NCBI RefSeq assembly: GCF_009932435.1 | Contig: NZ_BJOU01000002.1 | Location: 260,193-324,192, forward strand | Direction of reading: 5' to 3' | Length of the DNA stretch: 64,000 nt | From: Gordonia crocea | GTDB taxonomy: Bacteria; Actinomycetota; Actinomycetes; Mycobacteriales; Mycobacteriaceae | Shown: positions 47,661-57,912 of the stretch, in pieces | Numbering within the stretch: the first letter of the stretch is position 1 | How the letters are laid out: the number at the start of each line of letters is the position of its first letter | Notes under the pieces: generated by a model | Told to the model about the DNA's origin: nothing | What the model saw: only the letters and a program-made list of their open reading frames with translations | The model's database searches: none | Position numbers and translations under genes: made by a program

Positions 47661-49586
47661 TTAGAGGCGCACCGGGTAGGTGTGGTCCTCGATGGTGGGC
47701 ACGATCGTCTTCTCCACGAAGATGCCGTGCCACACCATGAAGATCAGCACGTTCCACAGCCGCCGGCTGTTGTCGACCACACCGTCGCGGTGCTCGTCGA
47801 GCATCGTCGTCACGAACTGCTTGTTGATCAGGTGATCGGTCTGCGACGTGGCGATGGTCAGGTGGGCCCAGTCGTACATCTCGGTGCCCGCCAGCCAATG
47901 GCGGATGGGGACCGGGAAGCCCAGCTTGCGCCGGTGGAGGACGTGCGGCGGGATGATCTCCTCGATGGCCTTGCGCAACGCGTACTTGGTGGTCCCGTGG
48001 GCGATCTTCTCGTCGACGGGCAGCGCGGAGGCGACCCGCCACACCTCGCTGTCGAGGAAGGGGACGCGTAACTCCAGCGAGTTGGCCATGGTCATCTTGT
48101 CCGCCTTGACGAGGATGTCGCCCCGCAGCCAGGTGAACAGGTCCAGGTGCTGCATCCGGGCGACCGGGTCCCACCCGGCCGACTCGGCATAGATCGGGGC
48201 GGTGACGTCGGTGTGGGTCCACTCCGGGCGGTAGTCCCGCAGCACCTGCTGCAGGCGGGCATCGTCGAAGCTGCGGGCATTGCCGTAGTAGCGATCCTCC
48301 AGCGACATCGAGCCGCGGTGCAGCAGGCTCTTGCCCCGGGTGCCCTCGGGGATGCGGTCGCTGAGGCGGCCCGCGGCGCGGCGGGCGAACCCGGGCAGTC
48401 TGTCGAATCCGCGCAGTGACAGCGGCTCCTTGTAGATGGTGTAGCCGCCGAACAACTCGTCGGCACCCTCGCCCGACAGCACGACCTTGACGTGCTTGCG
48501 GGCCTCCTTGGCCAAGAAGTACAGGGGCACCAGGGCCGGGTCGGCGACCGGGTCGTCGAGGTACCAGACGATCTCCGGGATCGCGGCGACGAACTCCTCC
48601 GGGCTGACCACCTTGACGATGTGGCGCACGCCGATCGCCTCGGCGGTCTCTGCGGCGACGTCGACCTCGGAGTACCCGTCGCGCTGGAAGCCGGTGGTGA
48701 TGGTGATCAGGTCGGGGTTGTGCTGACGGGCCAGCGCGGCCACCAGCGTCGAGTCGATCCCACCGGAGAGAAACGACCCGACGGTCACATCGGCGCGCAT
48801 GTGCTTGGCGACCGAGTCGCGCAGGACGTCGGTGATCTCGCTGTAGCGGGACGCGGCCGTATCGGCGGTGAAGGGACGCACGTCGAACCGCGGGTTGAAG
48901 TAGCGGGTAATCGTCGGCGCCCGGCCGGGGGACAGGGTCGCGTGGCAGCCGGACTCGAGACGTCCGATGTTCGTGTGCAGCGTCTCCGGCTCGGGCACGT
49001 ACTGGAGTTCGATGTAGTGCTCGAGGGCCCGGTGGTCGAGCGCATCGTCGAGGCCGAGGCGGTCGAGCAGTTCCAGCAGGCTCTTCTTCTCGCTGCCGAA
49101 GGCGGTGCCGCGGGGCCCGGTGGCCAAGAAGAGCGGCTTGATGCCGAAGGGGTCGCGGGCGAGGAACAGCGACTTGGTCTGGGTGTCCCAGATTCCGAAG
49201 GCGAACATGCCGCGCAGCCGCAGCACGGCTTCCGGGCCCCAGTAGTGGAACGCCGCGACGATCACCTCGGCGTCGCCCTCGGTATGCATCGGGGCGTCGA
49301 ACTCGGTCAGCAGTTGCTCCCGCAGTTCGACGTAGTTGTAGATCTCGCCGTTGAAGACCAGGGCGTAGCGCTCGGGCGATTCGGTCGGCCCCCACCGCAG
49401 CGGCTGGTGCGAGTGCTCGATGTCGATGATCGAAAGCCGGTTGAAGCCGACCACCAGGTCGTCGTCGTGCCACGTGCCGGCCTCGTCGGGGCCACGGTGG
49501 CGCATGCAATGCGACGCAGCGGCGACCAGGTCGACGGCGGTGGCCGCCGACGCGTCAGAGGTCAGCAGACCCAGCAATCCGCACAC
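47661..49586 (-). CDS. asnB: Asparagine synthetase (glutamine-hydrolysing)
   Basis: 641 residues from GTG 49586 with AAGGA upstream. The start is fixed by biology: Cys2 must become the N-terminal nucleophile (MCGLLGLL). Class II glutaminase: RHRGPDEAG, LVFNGEIYNY. Synthetase domain: SFLSGGIDSTLVAAL pyrophosphate loop, and GEGADELFGGY. Makes asparagine, or amidates peptidoglycan-type substrates in some Mycobacteriales. Divergent from ctaC across 275 bases without a gene. Confidence 0.94.
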   Translation of the reverse strand: MCGLLGLLTSDASAATAVDLVAAASHCMRHRGPDEAGTWHDDDLVVGFNRLSIIDIEHSHQPLRWGPTESPERYALVFNGEIYNYVELREQLLTEFDAPMHTEGDAEVIVAAFHYWGPEAVLRLRGMFAFGIWDTQTKSLFLARDPFGIKPLFLATGPRGTAFGSEKKSLLELLDRLGLDDALDHRALEHYIELQYVPEPETLHTNIGRLESGCHATLSPGRAPTITRYFNPRFDVRPFTADTAASRYSEITDVLRDSVAKHMRADVTVGSFLSGGIDSTLVAALARQHNPDLITITTGFQRDGYSEVDVAAETAEAIGVRHIVKVVSPEEFVAAIPEIVWYLDDPVADPALVPLYFLAKEARKHVKVVLSGEGADELFGGYTIYKEPLSLRGFDRLPGFARRAAGRLSDRIPEGTRGKSLLHRGSMSLEDRYYGNARSFDDARLQQVLRDYRPEWTHTDVTAPIYAESAGWDPVARMQHLDLFTWLRGDILVKADKMTMANSLELRVPFLDSEVWRVASALPVDEKIAHGTTKYALRKAIEEIIPPHVLHRRKLGFPVPIRHWLAGTEMYDWAHLTIATSQTDHLINKQFVTTMLDEHRDGVVDNSRRLWNVLIFMVWHGIFVEKTIVPTIEDHTYPVRL

Positions 49587-49861
49587 GGTGTCCTTGCCCC
49601 ACTTTCTTCGCGGCCCTTGGTCGGCGCCGCCGAATCGGCCGGCCGCGCACGGGTGGCGGCCCGGATATGTCGAATCGAGTATGCCGCAGCGGCGCCCGCG
49701 CCACCGACTCGCCCAGATCACCGGCCCCGATCGCAACAGTTTGGGCGGGTTGGTCTACGCTGCGTAGTACTAGGTGCAAGAATTGTCTTGCAGCCATGTG
49801 GCGTCAGGATTTGGGTGTGAACGGGCCGTGCGTCTGGGAGCGTCCAGGTGAGCAGGAAGGC

Positions 49862-50986
49862 ATGAAATTGACACACGGTGAACGGTCCACGGCGCAGCCC
49901 GCCGCGACCGCATCGCGCACGGTCAAGCGGGTCGGCCTGGTGGCCGCGCTGGGCCTTGCGACGCTGGTCATGACCGGTTGTGGTCCGCGTGAGACCCTGC
50001 GATTCGGCTGGCCGACGGGTGTGACGCCAGAAGCCGAGGCCATGGGCCACCTGTGGACCTGGGCGGTGATCGCTTCGTTGATCGTCGGTTTCCTCGTCTG
50101 GATGGCGATTTTCTACGCCATCACGTTCTTCCGCCACCGCGATGGGGAGGACTCTTTCCCGCGGCAGACGGCCTACAACATGCCTGTCGAGCTGACCTTG
50201 ATCACGCTCCCGTTCCTGGCGATCGCGGTGTTGTTCTACTTCACCGTCGTCGTCGAGAACAAGGTCGAGAAGAAGACCGACGACCCCGCCGTCGTCGTCG
50301 ATGTCACCGCGTTCCAGTGGAACTGGAAGTTCGGCTACGACAAGGTCCGCCAGGACAACGGCACCTACAAGGTCTATGCGGTCAAGGACGGCAGCCCGTT
50401 TGCGCTGCAGGCGCAGCGCGAAGCCGAGCACGGCCACCCGCTGCCGCTGCCGGCCGGCGGTCGCAGTGACAATGTGCGCGACTACCTGCGCTTCTCCAAG
50501 ATCGAGACGCTTGGCACGCCGAGCGAGATCCCGATCCTGGTCCTCCCGGAGGGTAAGCGCATCGAGTTCAACCTCGCCGCCGCGGACGTCGTCCACTCCT
50601 TCTGGGTGCCCGAGTTCCTGTACAAGCGCGACGTGATGCCTTTCCCGAAGCAGAACCACACCGATCCGCGGTTCCAGATCGAGAAGATCACCCGTACTGG
50701 CGCTTTCGTCGGCCGATGCGCCGAGATGTGCGGCACGTACCACGCCATGATGAACTTCGAGATCCGCGTTGTCAGCGATCAGGATTTCAAGAGCTACCTC
50801 CAGTGGCGTGAGAAGGGCCTGACGAACGCGGGTGCCCTCGAGGCCATCTGCCAGGTCCCGACCTCGGTGACCACGGTGCCGTTCGAAACGCGTCGCAAGA
50901 CCGGCGGCGACACCCCGAAGCACTTGGGCGACACCTGGCGCCCGGTTCTGCAGAACTGCACCAAGCGAGCGATCGGAGCGTCCTAA
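49862..50986 (+). CDS. ctaC: Cytochrome c oxidase subunit II, lipoprotein
   Basis: 374 residues from ATG 49862 with AGGAAGG upstream; the frame is open to 49667 without a site. Lipobox VMTGC, Cys40. Two membrane helices, then the cupredoxin domain with CuA ligands C286-x3-C290 in CAEMCGTYHAMM and upstream FQWNWKF. Accepts electrons from the cytochrome c domain of QcrC in the bcc-aa3 supercomplex. Confidence 0.97.
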   Translation: MKLTHGERSTAQPAATASRTVKRVGLVAALGLATLVMTGCGPRETLRFGWPTGVTPEAEAMGHLWTWAVIASLIVGFLVWMAIFYAITFFRHRDGEDSFPRQTAYNMPVELTLITLPFLAIAVLFYFTVVVENKVEKKTDDPAVVVDVTAFQWNWKFGYDKVRQDNGTYKVYAVKDGSPFALQAQREAEHGHPLPLPAGGRSDNVRDYLRFSKIETLGTPSEIPILVLPEGKRIEFNLAAADVVHSFWVPEFLYKRDVMPFPKQNHTDPRFQIEKITRTGAFVGRCAEMCGTYHAMMNFEIRVVSDQDFKSYLQWREKGLTNAGALEAICQVPTSVTTVPFETRRKTGGDTPKHLGDTWRPVLQNCTKRAIGAS

Positions 50987-51403
50987 ATGAAAGTCGAAGC
51001 CCGGATCTTCGAGATGCTCACCGCGTTCTTCCTCATCGGCGCGGTTGCCTACACGATCCTCACCGGCATCTCCTCGAAGGGTGTTGAGTGGGCCGGTGCG
51101 ACCGCCTTCTTCTTCTCGGCAGGACTGTGCCTGATCACCGGGACCTACTTCCGGTTCGTGGCGCGCCGCGTCGAGATCCGTCCCGAGGACTACGAAGAGG
51201 CTGAGATCGAGGACGGCGCCGGCGAGTTGGGCTTCTTCAGCCCGCACAGCTTCTGGCCGATTCTGGTCGCGATGGGCGCGGCTCTGTTCGCCGTCGGCTT
51301 TGCGACGCGGAACTTCTGGTTCGCAATTTTCGCGGCCGGTGTCATCATCGTGACCGCGGCGGGCCTCGTGTTCGAGTACCACTGGGGCCCGGAGAAGCAC
51401 TAG
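50987..51403 (+). CDS. ctaF: Cytochrome c oxidase subunit IV
   Basis: 138 residues with four membrane helices; starts right after the ctaC stop. [23 protein letters not shown] and [23 protein letters not shown] are typical of the actinobacterial CtaF. Structural subunit of the aa3 oxidase. Followed by a 21-bp repeat array and the IS element. Confidence 0.95.
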   Translation: MKVEARIFEMLTAFFLIGAVAYTILTGISSKGVEWAGATAFFFSAGLCLITGTYFRFVARRVEIRPEDYEEAEIEDGAGELGFFSPHSFWPILVAMGAALFAVGFATRNFWFAIFAAGVIIVTAAGLVFEYHWGPEKH

Positions 51404-51459
51404 CGTCACCGAGTTCTGAGAGAACCGCCGCATTCGGATTCCGGGTGCGGCGGTTCTTC

Positions 51460-51560
51460 GTCGAGTGGGCCCTCGATCTTGTCGAGTGGGCCCTCGATCT
51501 TGTCGAGTGGGCCCTCGATCTCGTCGAGTGGGCCCTCGATCCTGTCGAGTGGGCCCCTGA
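51460..51560. repeat. 21-bp tandem repeat array, left
   Basis: Five units starting GTCGAGTGGGCCCTCGATC at 51460, 51481, 51502, 51523 and 51544, exact period 21, the last degenerate. The core is the palindrome GGGCCC. Read in reverse complement the unit closely matches the array at 53923-54111. Confidence 0.9.
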
Positions 51561-51792
51561 GCCCGACGCCATCAAGGTGGTTTCGGGGAGCACACGGTTT
51601 TGGGTCGGATGTCAGACAAATCCTCACCGCACAAGCGATCTGATTCTTCCCAGGGGCCGAGGTTCCTCACAGTCTGAACCCGCCAGAAACACCGGCGCCC
51701 GATTAGGGAACTAGCCGTTGTCAACGGCGGGCGAAAATTGACCCTCTATCGACGGTTGAAAATTGACCCCCTGATGGTTGTTTTGTCTGGTT

Positions 51793-52560
51793 CTACTGGT
51801 CGTTGCTGATGAGGTCGTGTCGGGTTTTGGTGCGGTAGGAGTCTCCTGTGATGGTGAGGACTTCGACGTGGTGGACGAGTCGGTCGATGAGTGCTGCGGC
51901 GACGACGTCGTCGGCGAAAACTTCTCCCCAGCGGCCGAAAGGCATGTTCGAGGTGATCAGGATCGAGCCTTGTTCGTAGCGGGCGGCGATGAGTTGGAAG
52001 AACAGGTTCGCGGTGTCGCTGTCGAAGGGCAGGTAGCCGATCTCGTCGATGATCAGGAGCCGGTAGCGGCGTAGCCGTTTGAGTTCTTGGGGTAGCCGGC
52101 CGGCGGCATGGGCGTCGGTCAGGCGTGCGGCCCACCCGGTGGCGGTGTCGAACAACACCGGATAGCTGTGGTGGGCGGCCTTGATGCCCAGTGCGATCCC
52201 CAGATGGGTTTTGCCGACTCCGGGTGGTCCGAGCAGGATCACGTTCTCGCCTTTGGCGATCCAGGTGCTGGTGGCCAGGTGCGCGATCACATCGCGCGGC
52301 ACCGACCGGGCGTGGTCGAAGTTGAAGTCCTCGAGCGTTTTGACTGCCGGGAACTTCGCGGCGTTGATCCGCAGCGTGGTGCCGTTGGCCTCGCGGTCGT
52401 TGACCTGCCGTTCCAGGAGTGCGGCGAGGTATTGCTCGTGGCTCCAGCCGTCGGTGCGGGCACGGTCGGCCAGCTCGGCCCAGCACCGCCTGATCGTCGG
52501 GGTCTTCAGTGCCCGGGTCAGGTACTCGATCTGCGAGCCGAGATCATCGCTGCCGTTCAC
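51793..52560 (-). CDS. istB: IS21-family helper ATPase IstB
   Basis: 255 residues. AAA+ fold: Walker A LLGPPGVGKTH, Walker B LLIIDEIGYLPFD, then LFFQLIAARYEQGSILITSN, and R-finger-like region. Loads on target DNA and activates IstA. Overlaps istA by four bases (ATGA). Length full for the family. Confidence 0.97.
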   Translation of the reverse strand: MNGSDDLGSQIEYLTRALKTPTIRRCWAELADRARTDGWSHEQYLAALLERQVNDREANGTTLRINAAKFPAVKTLEDFNFDHARSVPRDVIAHLATSTWIAKGENVILLGPPGVGKTHLGIALGIKAAHHSYPVLFDTATGWAARLTDAHAAGRLPQELKRLRRYRLLIIDEIGYLPFDSDTANLFFQLIAARYEQGSILITSNMPFGRWGEVFADDVVAAALIDRLVHHVEVLTITGDSYRTKTRHDLISNDQ

Positions 52561-53837
52561 GAGACCGGCTCCAGGCCGCCGTTACCGCTGGTGAAGTCGA
52601 CGCCGTAGAGACGGTCGTAGTCCGGCAGCGGCCGAATCGGCACGGTGTGCCCGTCGGCGTGTGCCCGTATTCGGGCGGCGTTGGCGGCACGGTTGTTCAG
52701 GTCCTGGAGCCGGTAGTTGACCCGCAACTCCCGGGCAGCGGCCACATGCTGGGGATCGGTGATCGAGGCGTGCCGCCCCCAGAATCGGTCATGGTCGGCC
52801 ACCACGGTCTGCCCGTGACAAATCCGGACCGTGGTGGCGGTGGCGGTGATGTCGACGAACTTGCCGATCACCGCCGGATGGACCGAGTAGTCGTTGCCGT
52901 CCACGCGTACGTAGTAGTCCCGGGCCAGGCGGACCCGTTCGCGCAGCCCGCTGACCGGGGCCACCGGCGGCAACGCGGTCATCGCGGCCACATCCTCCCC
53001 GAGCACGTCGACCGGGCGGCGATCGGCGATCGCCCGCACGACCTTGGTGTTGGCACACGTATCGAGCCAGCTCTGCAACTGGGCGTTGAAATCGGCCGGC
53101 CCGGTGAACTCCCGGCCGGGCAGGAACGAGGTCTCCAGATACCGGTTGGTGCGTTCGACCATGCCCTTGTATTCGGGGTCCCGCGGCGGAGCCAGCTCCA
53201 GCCTGGTTCCCAGCGTCCCGACGAACGCGGTGGCCGCCTGCGTCGGCACACCCTTGCCGCCGATCGCCGATTCACGGTCCCACACCAGCTTGCGTGTGAC
53301 CGCCCCGACCTGAGACAGCAGCAGCCACATACCGGCCAGGATGTCTCCGCCCTGACGGGACGGGATCATCGTGGCCAGCCGGTACCGCGAGTACGCCAGC
53401 GTCATCACCAGCACCGGCAACACCGCGAACTGGTTACGGCCCAACGGGATTCGCCGGTCGGGGAACCACAGATCCCACTGCGAACACCCACCCGGTTCGT
53501 ATACCACCCGATCGGCCGGATCGACCCCGCGGTACTCCGGCCGGATCTGCCGGACACGATCCTTCAAGACCGTCATCGACCTGGTCCAGCCGATCCGCTC
53601 AGCGATCACCGTCGCCGGCATCGCCGGATACCCGGCCAGCAACGCCCGAATCTGCGGCTCGAACACATCAACCGCCGACCCCGACGGCCTGCGCTCATAC
53701 TTCGGCGGCTCGGCCGAACGCACCGCCACCCGCACCGTGTTCCGCGAGACCCCCAAACGCCGCACGATCTCCTTGATCGGCACACCCTCGCTCAAATGTA
53801 ACCGGCGGATCTCCGCCCACTGCTCCACTGAAATCAC
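52557..53837 (-). CDS. istA: IS21-family transposase IstA
   Basis: 426 residues. N-terminal HTH (EGVPIKEIVRRLGVSRNTVR), then the rve-type DDE core with D in WDLWF, D in VWDRESA and E in EYKGMVERTNRYLE, and a C-terminal YYVRVDGNDYSVHP beta domain. Full length and uninterrupted. Confidence 0.97.
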   Translation of the reverse strand: MISVEQWAEIRRLHLSEGVPIKEIVRRLGVSRNTVRVAVRSAEPPKYERRPSGSAVDVFEPQIRALLAGYPAMPATVIAERIGWTRSMTVLKDRVRQIRPEYRGVDPADRVVYEPGGCSQWDLWFPDRRIPLGRNQFAVLPVLVMTLAYSRYRLATMIPSRQGGDILAGMWLLLSQVGAVTRKLVWDRESAIGGKGVPTQAATAFVGTLGTRLELAPPRDPEYKGMVERTNRYLETSFLPGREFTGPADFNAQLQSWLDTCANTKVVRAIADRRPVDVLGEDVAAMTALPPVAPVSGLRERVRLARDYYVRVDGNDYSVHPAVIGKFVDITATATTVRICHGQTVVADHDRFWGRHASITDPQHVAAARELRVNYRLQDLNNRAANAARIRAHADGHTVPIRPLPDYDRLYGVDFTSGNGGLEPVS

Positions 53838-53922
53838 CCTCCAAGGATCTGACGGGGGTCAAAATTCACCCGTCACCTGGGGGTCAGTTTTCACGCGTCG
53901 TCAACAGCCGTAGGAACTGAAA

Positions 53923-54111
53923 GGGCCCAGTCGACGAAGATCGGGGCCCAGTCGGCGAGATTGAGGGCCCAGTCGATGAAGATGAGGGCCCAGTCGGCGG
54001 GGATGTGGGCCCAGTCGGCGAAGATCGGGGCCCAGTCGGCGAAGATGAGGGCCCAGTCGGCGAAGATCGGGGCCCAGTCGGCGGGGATGTGGGCCCAGTC
54101 GACGGGAAAGG
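53923..54111. repeat. 21-bp tandem repeat array, right
   Basis: Nine GGGCCCAGTCG units at 53923, 53944, 53965, 53986, 54007, 54028, 54049, 54070 and 54091, exact period 21. The variable positions are mainly a GA/GG and a GATG/GATCG choice. It starts 12 bases after the target duplication of the IS and ends just before the qcrB terminator. Confidence 0.92.
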
Positions 54112-54140
54112 CCGCCAGGACTGATCCTGGCGGCCTTTCC
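54105..54140 (-). terminator. Terminator hairpin downstream of qcrB
   Basis: Perfect 16-base stem GGAAAGGCCGCCAGGA (54105-54120) with loop CTGA and complement at 54125-54140, ending in CTTTCC on both strands; can act for qcrB and for anything read through the repeats. Confidence 0.85.
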
Positions 54141-54175
54141 TTGCCTGTGCCTCCCCGGGGGGAGGGGAGGAGTTG

Positions 54176-55798
54176 CTAGTCGAGCACGTTGCCGTTCTGG
54201 GCCTGCAGTTCGCGCAGAGCCTTGTGCTCGGCGACGTGCTGCTTGTGCTCCAGCTCGGCGTTGAGTTCCTGCTCCTCCGGCGGGTCGGCGAAGAAGAGGC
54301 CACCGGAGCCCGGGGAACCCGCGGCACCGAGCTTGTTCATCTTCTTCGGGATGGCCGCGCCTTCGTAGGGGAGCGGGATCGGGTGACCGTGGTCGTCGAC
54401 CGGGCCGAGCGGCTGGTGCACCTCGATGTACTCGCCCTGCGGCAGCCGCTTGATGATGCCGGTCTCGATTCCGTGCTCGAGCACCTCACGGTCGCTGCGC
54501 TGCAGCGAGAGCGCCCAGCGGTAGGCGATGAAGTACGCCAGCGGCGGTACGACGAGAAGGCCGATGCGACCCATCCACGTCGTCGCGTTGAGCGAGATGT
54601 GGAAGCGGAACGCGATGATGTCGTTCATACAGGACAGCGTCATGATCACGTAGAACGAGACGGCCATCGCACCGATCGCGGTGCGCACCGGCACGTCACG
54701 CGGACGCTGCAGCAGGTTGTGGTGCGCATTGTCGCCGGTGAGCCGCTTCTCGATCCACGGGTAGGCGAACATACCGGTGAACATGAAGCCGATCAGCACG
54801 ACGACCCAGAAGATCGCCGGAATGGTGTAGTTGCCCAGGTACAGCTCCCACGGCGGCATCAAGCGGGCCAGACCGTCAGTCCACTGCATGTAGATGTCGG
54901 GCTGGGAGCCGGCGGACACCTGCGCTGGGTTGTAGGGGCCGATCGTCCACACCGGGTTGATCTGGAAGACGCCGGCCATGATCCCGAGAACACCGAAGGT
55001 GATCGCGAAGAAGGCGCCGGCCTTGGCGGCGAACACCGGCAGGATGCGCACACCCACGACGTTGCGCTCGGTACGGCCGGGGCCGGGGAACTGCGTGTGC
55101 TTCTGGTACCAGACCAGCGCGAGGTGGGCGCCGATCAGGGCCAGGATGATGGCCGGGAACAGCAGGATGTGCAGCACGTACATGCGCGGGATGATGATGT
55201 CGCCCGGGAAGTCGCCGCCGAACAGGGCCCAGTGGATCCAGGTCCCGACGAGCGGAATGCCCAGGACGATACCGCTCATTGCGGCGCGGACGCCGGTGCC
55301 CGAGAGCAGGTCGTCGGGGAGCGAGTAGCCGAAGAAGCCCTCGAACATCGCCAGCAGCAGGAGCAGGCAGCCGATGATCCAGTTGGCCTCGCGCGGCCGG
55401 CGGAACGCACCGGTGAAGAAGATGCGCAGCATGTGGATGATGATCGACGCCGCGAACAGCAGGGCCGCCCAGTGGTGGATCTGCCGGACGAAGAGTCCGC
55501 CGCGCACCTCGAAGGAGATGTTCAGCGTGGTCTCGTAGGCACGGCTCATGGTGACACCGTTGAGTGGCTGGTAGTCGCCGTGGTAGGTGACGTGGGCCAT
55601 CGACGGGTCGAAGAACAGGGTCAGGTAGACACCGGAGAGCAGCAGGATGACGAAGGAGTACAGCGCCACCTCGCCCAGCAGGAAGGACCAGTGGGTGGGG
55701 AACACCTTGTTGATCTGCCGGCGCAGGCCAGCGGCAAGGTGGTACCGCGAATCGACTTCTTCCGCCTGAGCTCCGAGGCGATCGGCGATGGTTGTCAT
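54176..55798 (-). CDS. qcrB: Cytochrome bc1 complex cytochrome b subunit
   Basis: 540 residues. N-terminal cytochrome b core with heme histidines in helices around [25 protein letters not shown] and [13 protein letters not shown]; long hydrophilic C-terminal tail (about 110 residues) as in other actinobacteria. Oxidises menaquinol in the bcc-aa3 complex and is the target of Q203-class inhibitors. ATG 55798 overlaps the qcrA stop. Confidence 0.97.
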   Translation of the reverse strand: MTTIADRLGAQAEEVDSRYHLAAGLRRQINKVFPTHWSFLLGEVALYSFVILLLSGVYLTLFFDPSMAHVTYHGDYQPLNGVTMSRAYETTLNISFEVRGGLFVRQIHHWAALLFAASIIIHMLRIFFTGAFRRPREANWIIGCLLLLLAMFEGFFGYSLPDDLLSGTGVRAAMSGIVLGIPLVGTWIHWALFGGDFPGDIIIPRMYVLHILLFPAIILALIGAHLALVWYQKHTQFPGPGRTERNVVGVRILPVFAAKAGAFFAITFGVLGIMAGVFQINPVWTIGPYNPAQVSAGSQPDIYMQWTDGLARLMPPWELYLGNYTIPAIFWVVVLIGFMFTGMFAYPWIEKRLTGDNAHHNLLQRPRDVPVRTAIGAMAVSFYVIMTLSCMNDIIAFRFHISLNATTWMGRIGLLVVPPLAYFIAYRWALSLQRSDREVLEHGIETGIIKRLPQGEYIEVHQPLGPVDDHGHPIPLPYEGAAIPKKMNKLGAAGSPGSGGLFFADPPEEQELNAELEHKQHVAEHKALRELQAQNGNVLD

Positions 55799-56949
55799 GA
55801 TTTCCGCTCCCAGAAGGCCGGTCCGACGGGCTCGATGAAGTCACCGGCGGCGACCATGTAGCCCTGGTTGTTCACCGTGATAGGCAGCTGTGCCAGTGCT
55901 CGCGCAGCCGGGCCGAAGACCGGCTTGGCGTACTCCAGTGCGTTGAACTGCGACTGGTGGCAGGGGCACAGGATTCGGTTCGTCTGCTGCTCGTACAACG
56001 AGGTCGGGCACCCGAGGTGGCTGCAGACCTTGGTGTAGGCGTAGTAGTCGCCGTAGTTGAAGCTTTCCTGGCCCTTGCGCTTGACGACCTTGGCGGCGTC
56101 TTCGGGACGAAGGCGGATGAGCATCACCGGGTTACGCACCAAGCGCAGGCCCTGCAGCAACTTGTGTCGCGACTCCTCGTCCTCGCCGTGGCCGTCGGAG
56201 GGACGCCAGGGGAAGACTGTCTCCATCCCGCCGGCGTCGAGGTCCTCGGGTCGGACCAGGGCGACCTGGTACGGGTTGCCGGTGTCGCGGCGCAGGAAGA
56301 TGGTCTCGTTCGGGTTGTCGGCCGGGTTGTAGATCGGCGACCATCCGGAGTGCCACAGCGGGGCCTTCTCGCGCAGCGCCCACGGATTCTTGATGAATCC
56401 GCCGAGTGCGGCGACGAGGCCGGTGAGCGCGAAGGCGCCCAGGCCGAAGGCGGCCGAGCCGAGGATCATCTTCCGGCGGGGGAGGGTGGAGGTCTCCAGC
56501 GCATCGCCGAGGAGCGCCGCGGTCGACTTCTTGTCCGCCTCGGAGGATCCGCCGTCGTGGCGGTCCTGGACCGAGATCTCAGCGGGGATGAACCGCTTGG
56601 TGAACTGGACGACGCCGATGCCGATGGACAGGATCGACAAGCCGAAGGTGATGCCCAGCAACGGCGTGTTCAGCGAGTACAGCCAGTAGTCCGGGTGCTC
56701 AGGCATCACGAAGCGCCAGTGGTTGAACAGGAAGATCACCAGGCACGCGAGAGCCGAGACGCCGGCCAGGGCGAACCAGAAGGTGACGATGCGCGACGCG
56801 CGCTTCTCGGCGCGGGTTCCGGGGACGGGGAAACGCGGCTCGCGGTGCAGGATCTCGACGCCGTCGAGATTCGTCCCGAGTTTGACCAGCTCGGCACGGT
56901 CCATCTCGGCGAGCTCTTCGCTGGTCGGAGTGTTCTCCGTAGCACTCAT
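55795..56949 (-). CDS. qcrA: Rieske iron-sulfur subunit of the bc1 complex
   Basis: 384 residues from ATG 56949, overlapping qcrC (ATGA). Three membrane helices, then the Rieske domain with CSHLGC and CPCHQS near residues 310-340. The length and three-helix start are typical of actinobacterial QcrA. The frame is open further upstream but that part lies in qcrC. Confidence 0.97.
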   Translation of the reverse strand: MSATENTPTSEELAEMDRAELVKLGTNLDGVEILHREPRFPVPGTRAEKRASRIVTFWFALAGVSALACLVIFLFNHWRFVMPEHPDYWLYSLNTPLLGITFGLSILSIGIGVVQFTKRFIPAEISVQDRHDGGSSEADKKSTAALLGDALETSTLPRRKMILGSAAFGLGAFALTGLVAALGGFIKNPWALREKAPLWHSGWSPIYNPADNPNETIFLRRDTGNPYQVALVRPEDLDAGGMETVFPWRPSDGHGEDEESRHKLLQGLRLVRNPVMLIRLRPEDAAKVVKRKGQESFNYGDYYAYTKVCSHLGCPTSLYEQQTNRILCPCHQSQFNALEYAKPVFGPAARALAQLPITVNNQGYMVAAGDFIEPVGPAFWERKS

Positions 56950-57863
56950 GATCGCGATCCCATCCACATTGCAAAGCCGACGATCGCACCGATGCCGACG
57001 ATCCACATCACCATGCCCTCGCTGACCGGGCCGAAGCCGCCGAGGCCGAGGCCACCGGGCTGCCGCGACTCCGAGGAGTACTTGATGAAACCGATGATGT
57101 CCTTCTTCTCCTGAAGGGACAGCTGGCGATTGCTGAACTTGGGCATGTTCTGCGGCCCGGTCAGCATCGCGGTGTAGATCTCCTGCTCGCTCGGTGCGTC
57201 GAGGTTCGGGGCGAACTTGCCCGACGACAGCGCGCCGCCACGGCCGGTGAAGTTGTGGCACGAGGCGCAGTTGAGGCGGAAGAGTTCACTGCCTCGACCG
57301 AGGTTGGCGCCGCGCAATTCGCGCTGGGCGACGATCGGGATGCCGTTTTCATCGGTCTTCACGACGCCGTTCTCGCGCACGTAGTACACCTGGGGTCCAC
57401 CGGAGACGGACTGGATGTACTTGCCGAGCTGCGTGATCTGCGCCTCGGTGAACTTGGCGGGCTTACGCGCGGCCTGTGCCTCGTTGCGCGCCGCGGGCAT
57501 ACGGCCGGAGGACACCTGGAAGTAGACGGCGGCGTCGCCGACACCGATCAACGACGGTCCGCGGTCGGCCACACCCTGCAGGTTGGAGCCGTGACAGCTG
57601 ATGCACGAGGTGTCGTACAGCTGCTTGCCCGCCTCGATCATCGCCTGCGACTGCGTGGTCGGGTCTGCGACGGCGACCTGGGCGTTGGGTGTCAGGACTG
57701 CGGTGATGACGCCGGCCGACGCCAGGCCGGCCAGCAGCAGCAGCGCCCCCGAGGCACGGCGACGCAACTTGCGGCGGGCCTTCGTCGAGCGGGCCGGGGT
57801 CGTGGTGACCGTGGCGGTGTCGTCGTTCGCGATATCCGACGTTCGCGGTGGAGATGTACTCAT
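56946..57863 (-). CDS. qcrC: Diheme cytochrome c subunit of the bc1 complex
   Basis: 305 residues. N-terminal basic segment then a membrane/signal helix ([20 protein letters not shown]). Two heme c sites, C87-I-S-C90-H91 and C199-A-S-C202-H203, with a C-terminal membrane helix. Passes electrons from the Rieske protein to CtaC directly, replacing a soluble cytochrome c. Confidence 0.97.
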   Translation of the reverse strand: MSTSPPRTSDIANDDTATVTTTPARSTKARRKLRRRASGALLLLAGLASAGVITAVLTPNAQVAVADPTTQSQAMIEAGKQLYDTSCISCHGSNLQGVADRGPSLIGVGDAAVYFQVSSGRMPAARNEAQAARKPAKFTEAQITQLGKYIQSVSGGPQVYYVRENGVVKTDENGIPIVAQRELRGANLGRGSELFRLNCASCHNFTGRGGALSSGKFAPNLDAPSEQEIYTAMLTGPQNMPKFSNRQLSLQEKKDIIGFIKYSSESRQPGGLGLGGFGPVSEGMVMWIVGIGAIVGFAMWMGSRS

Positions 57864-57912
57864 CTGCGACTCTCTACTAAGCGGACTGACCGGGGCTGGA
57901 AGTCTGTGTGGG

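Larger units (their letters stand above)
51714..53911. mobile_element. IS21-family insertion sequence with 5-bp target duplication
   Basis: Element 51719-53906 (2188 bp). Its outer 26 bases at each end are imperfect inverted repeats (20 of 26 match), left starting TGTCAACGGCG and right, reversed, TGTTGACGACG. A second inner repeat pair lies at about 51751-51771 and 53854-53877, as usual for IS21 multiple terminal repeats. The flanks are GCCGT at 51714-51718 and GCCGT at 53907-53911, a 5-bp target duplication. istA and istB are both intact, so the copy may be recent. Confidence 0.93.

Noticed and set aside
51445..51714. Frame translating the left repeats as DLVEWAL repeats
   Set aside because: Same effect of a period divisible by three; no ribosome site.
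51460..54111. CRISPR array
   Set aside because: Units are contiguous 21-bp repeats with no unique spacers, and no cas genes are present.
53884..54327. Frame translating the 21-bp repeats as SPTGPxS repeats
   Set aside because: Period 21 keeps any frame open; no start site, and it crosses the terminator and the qcrB end.
54173..55861. 562-codon plus-strand frame opposite qcrB
   Set aside because: Antisense of qcrB with low-complexity sequence; no family features.
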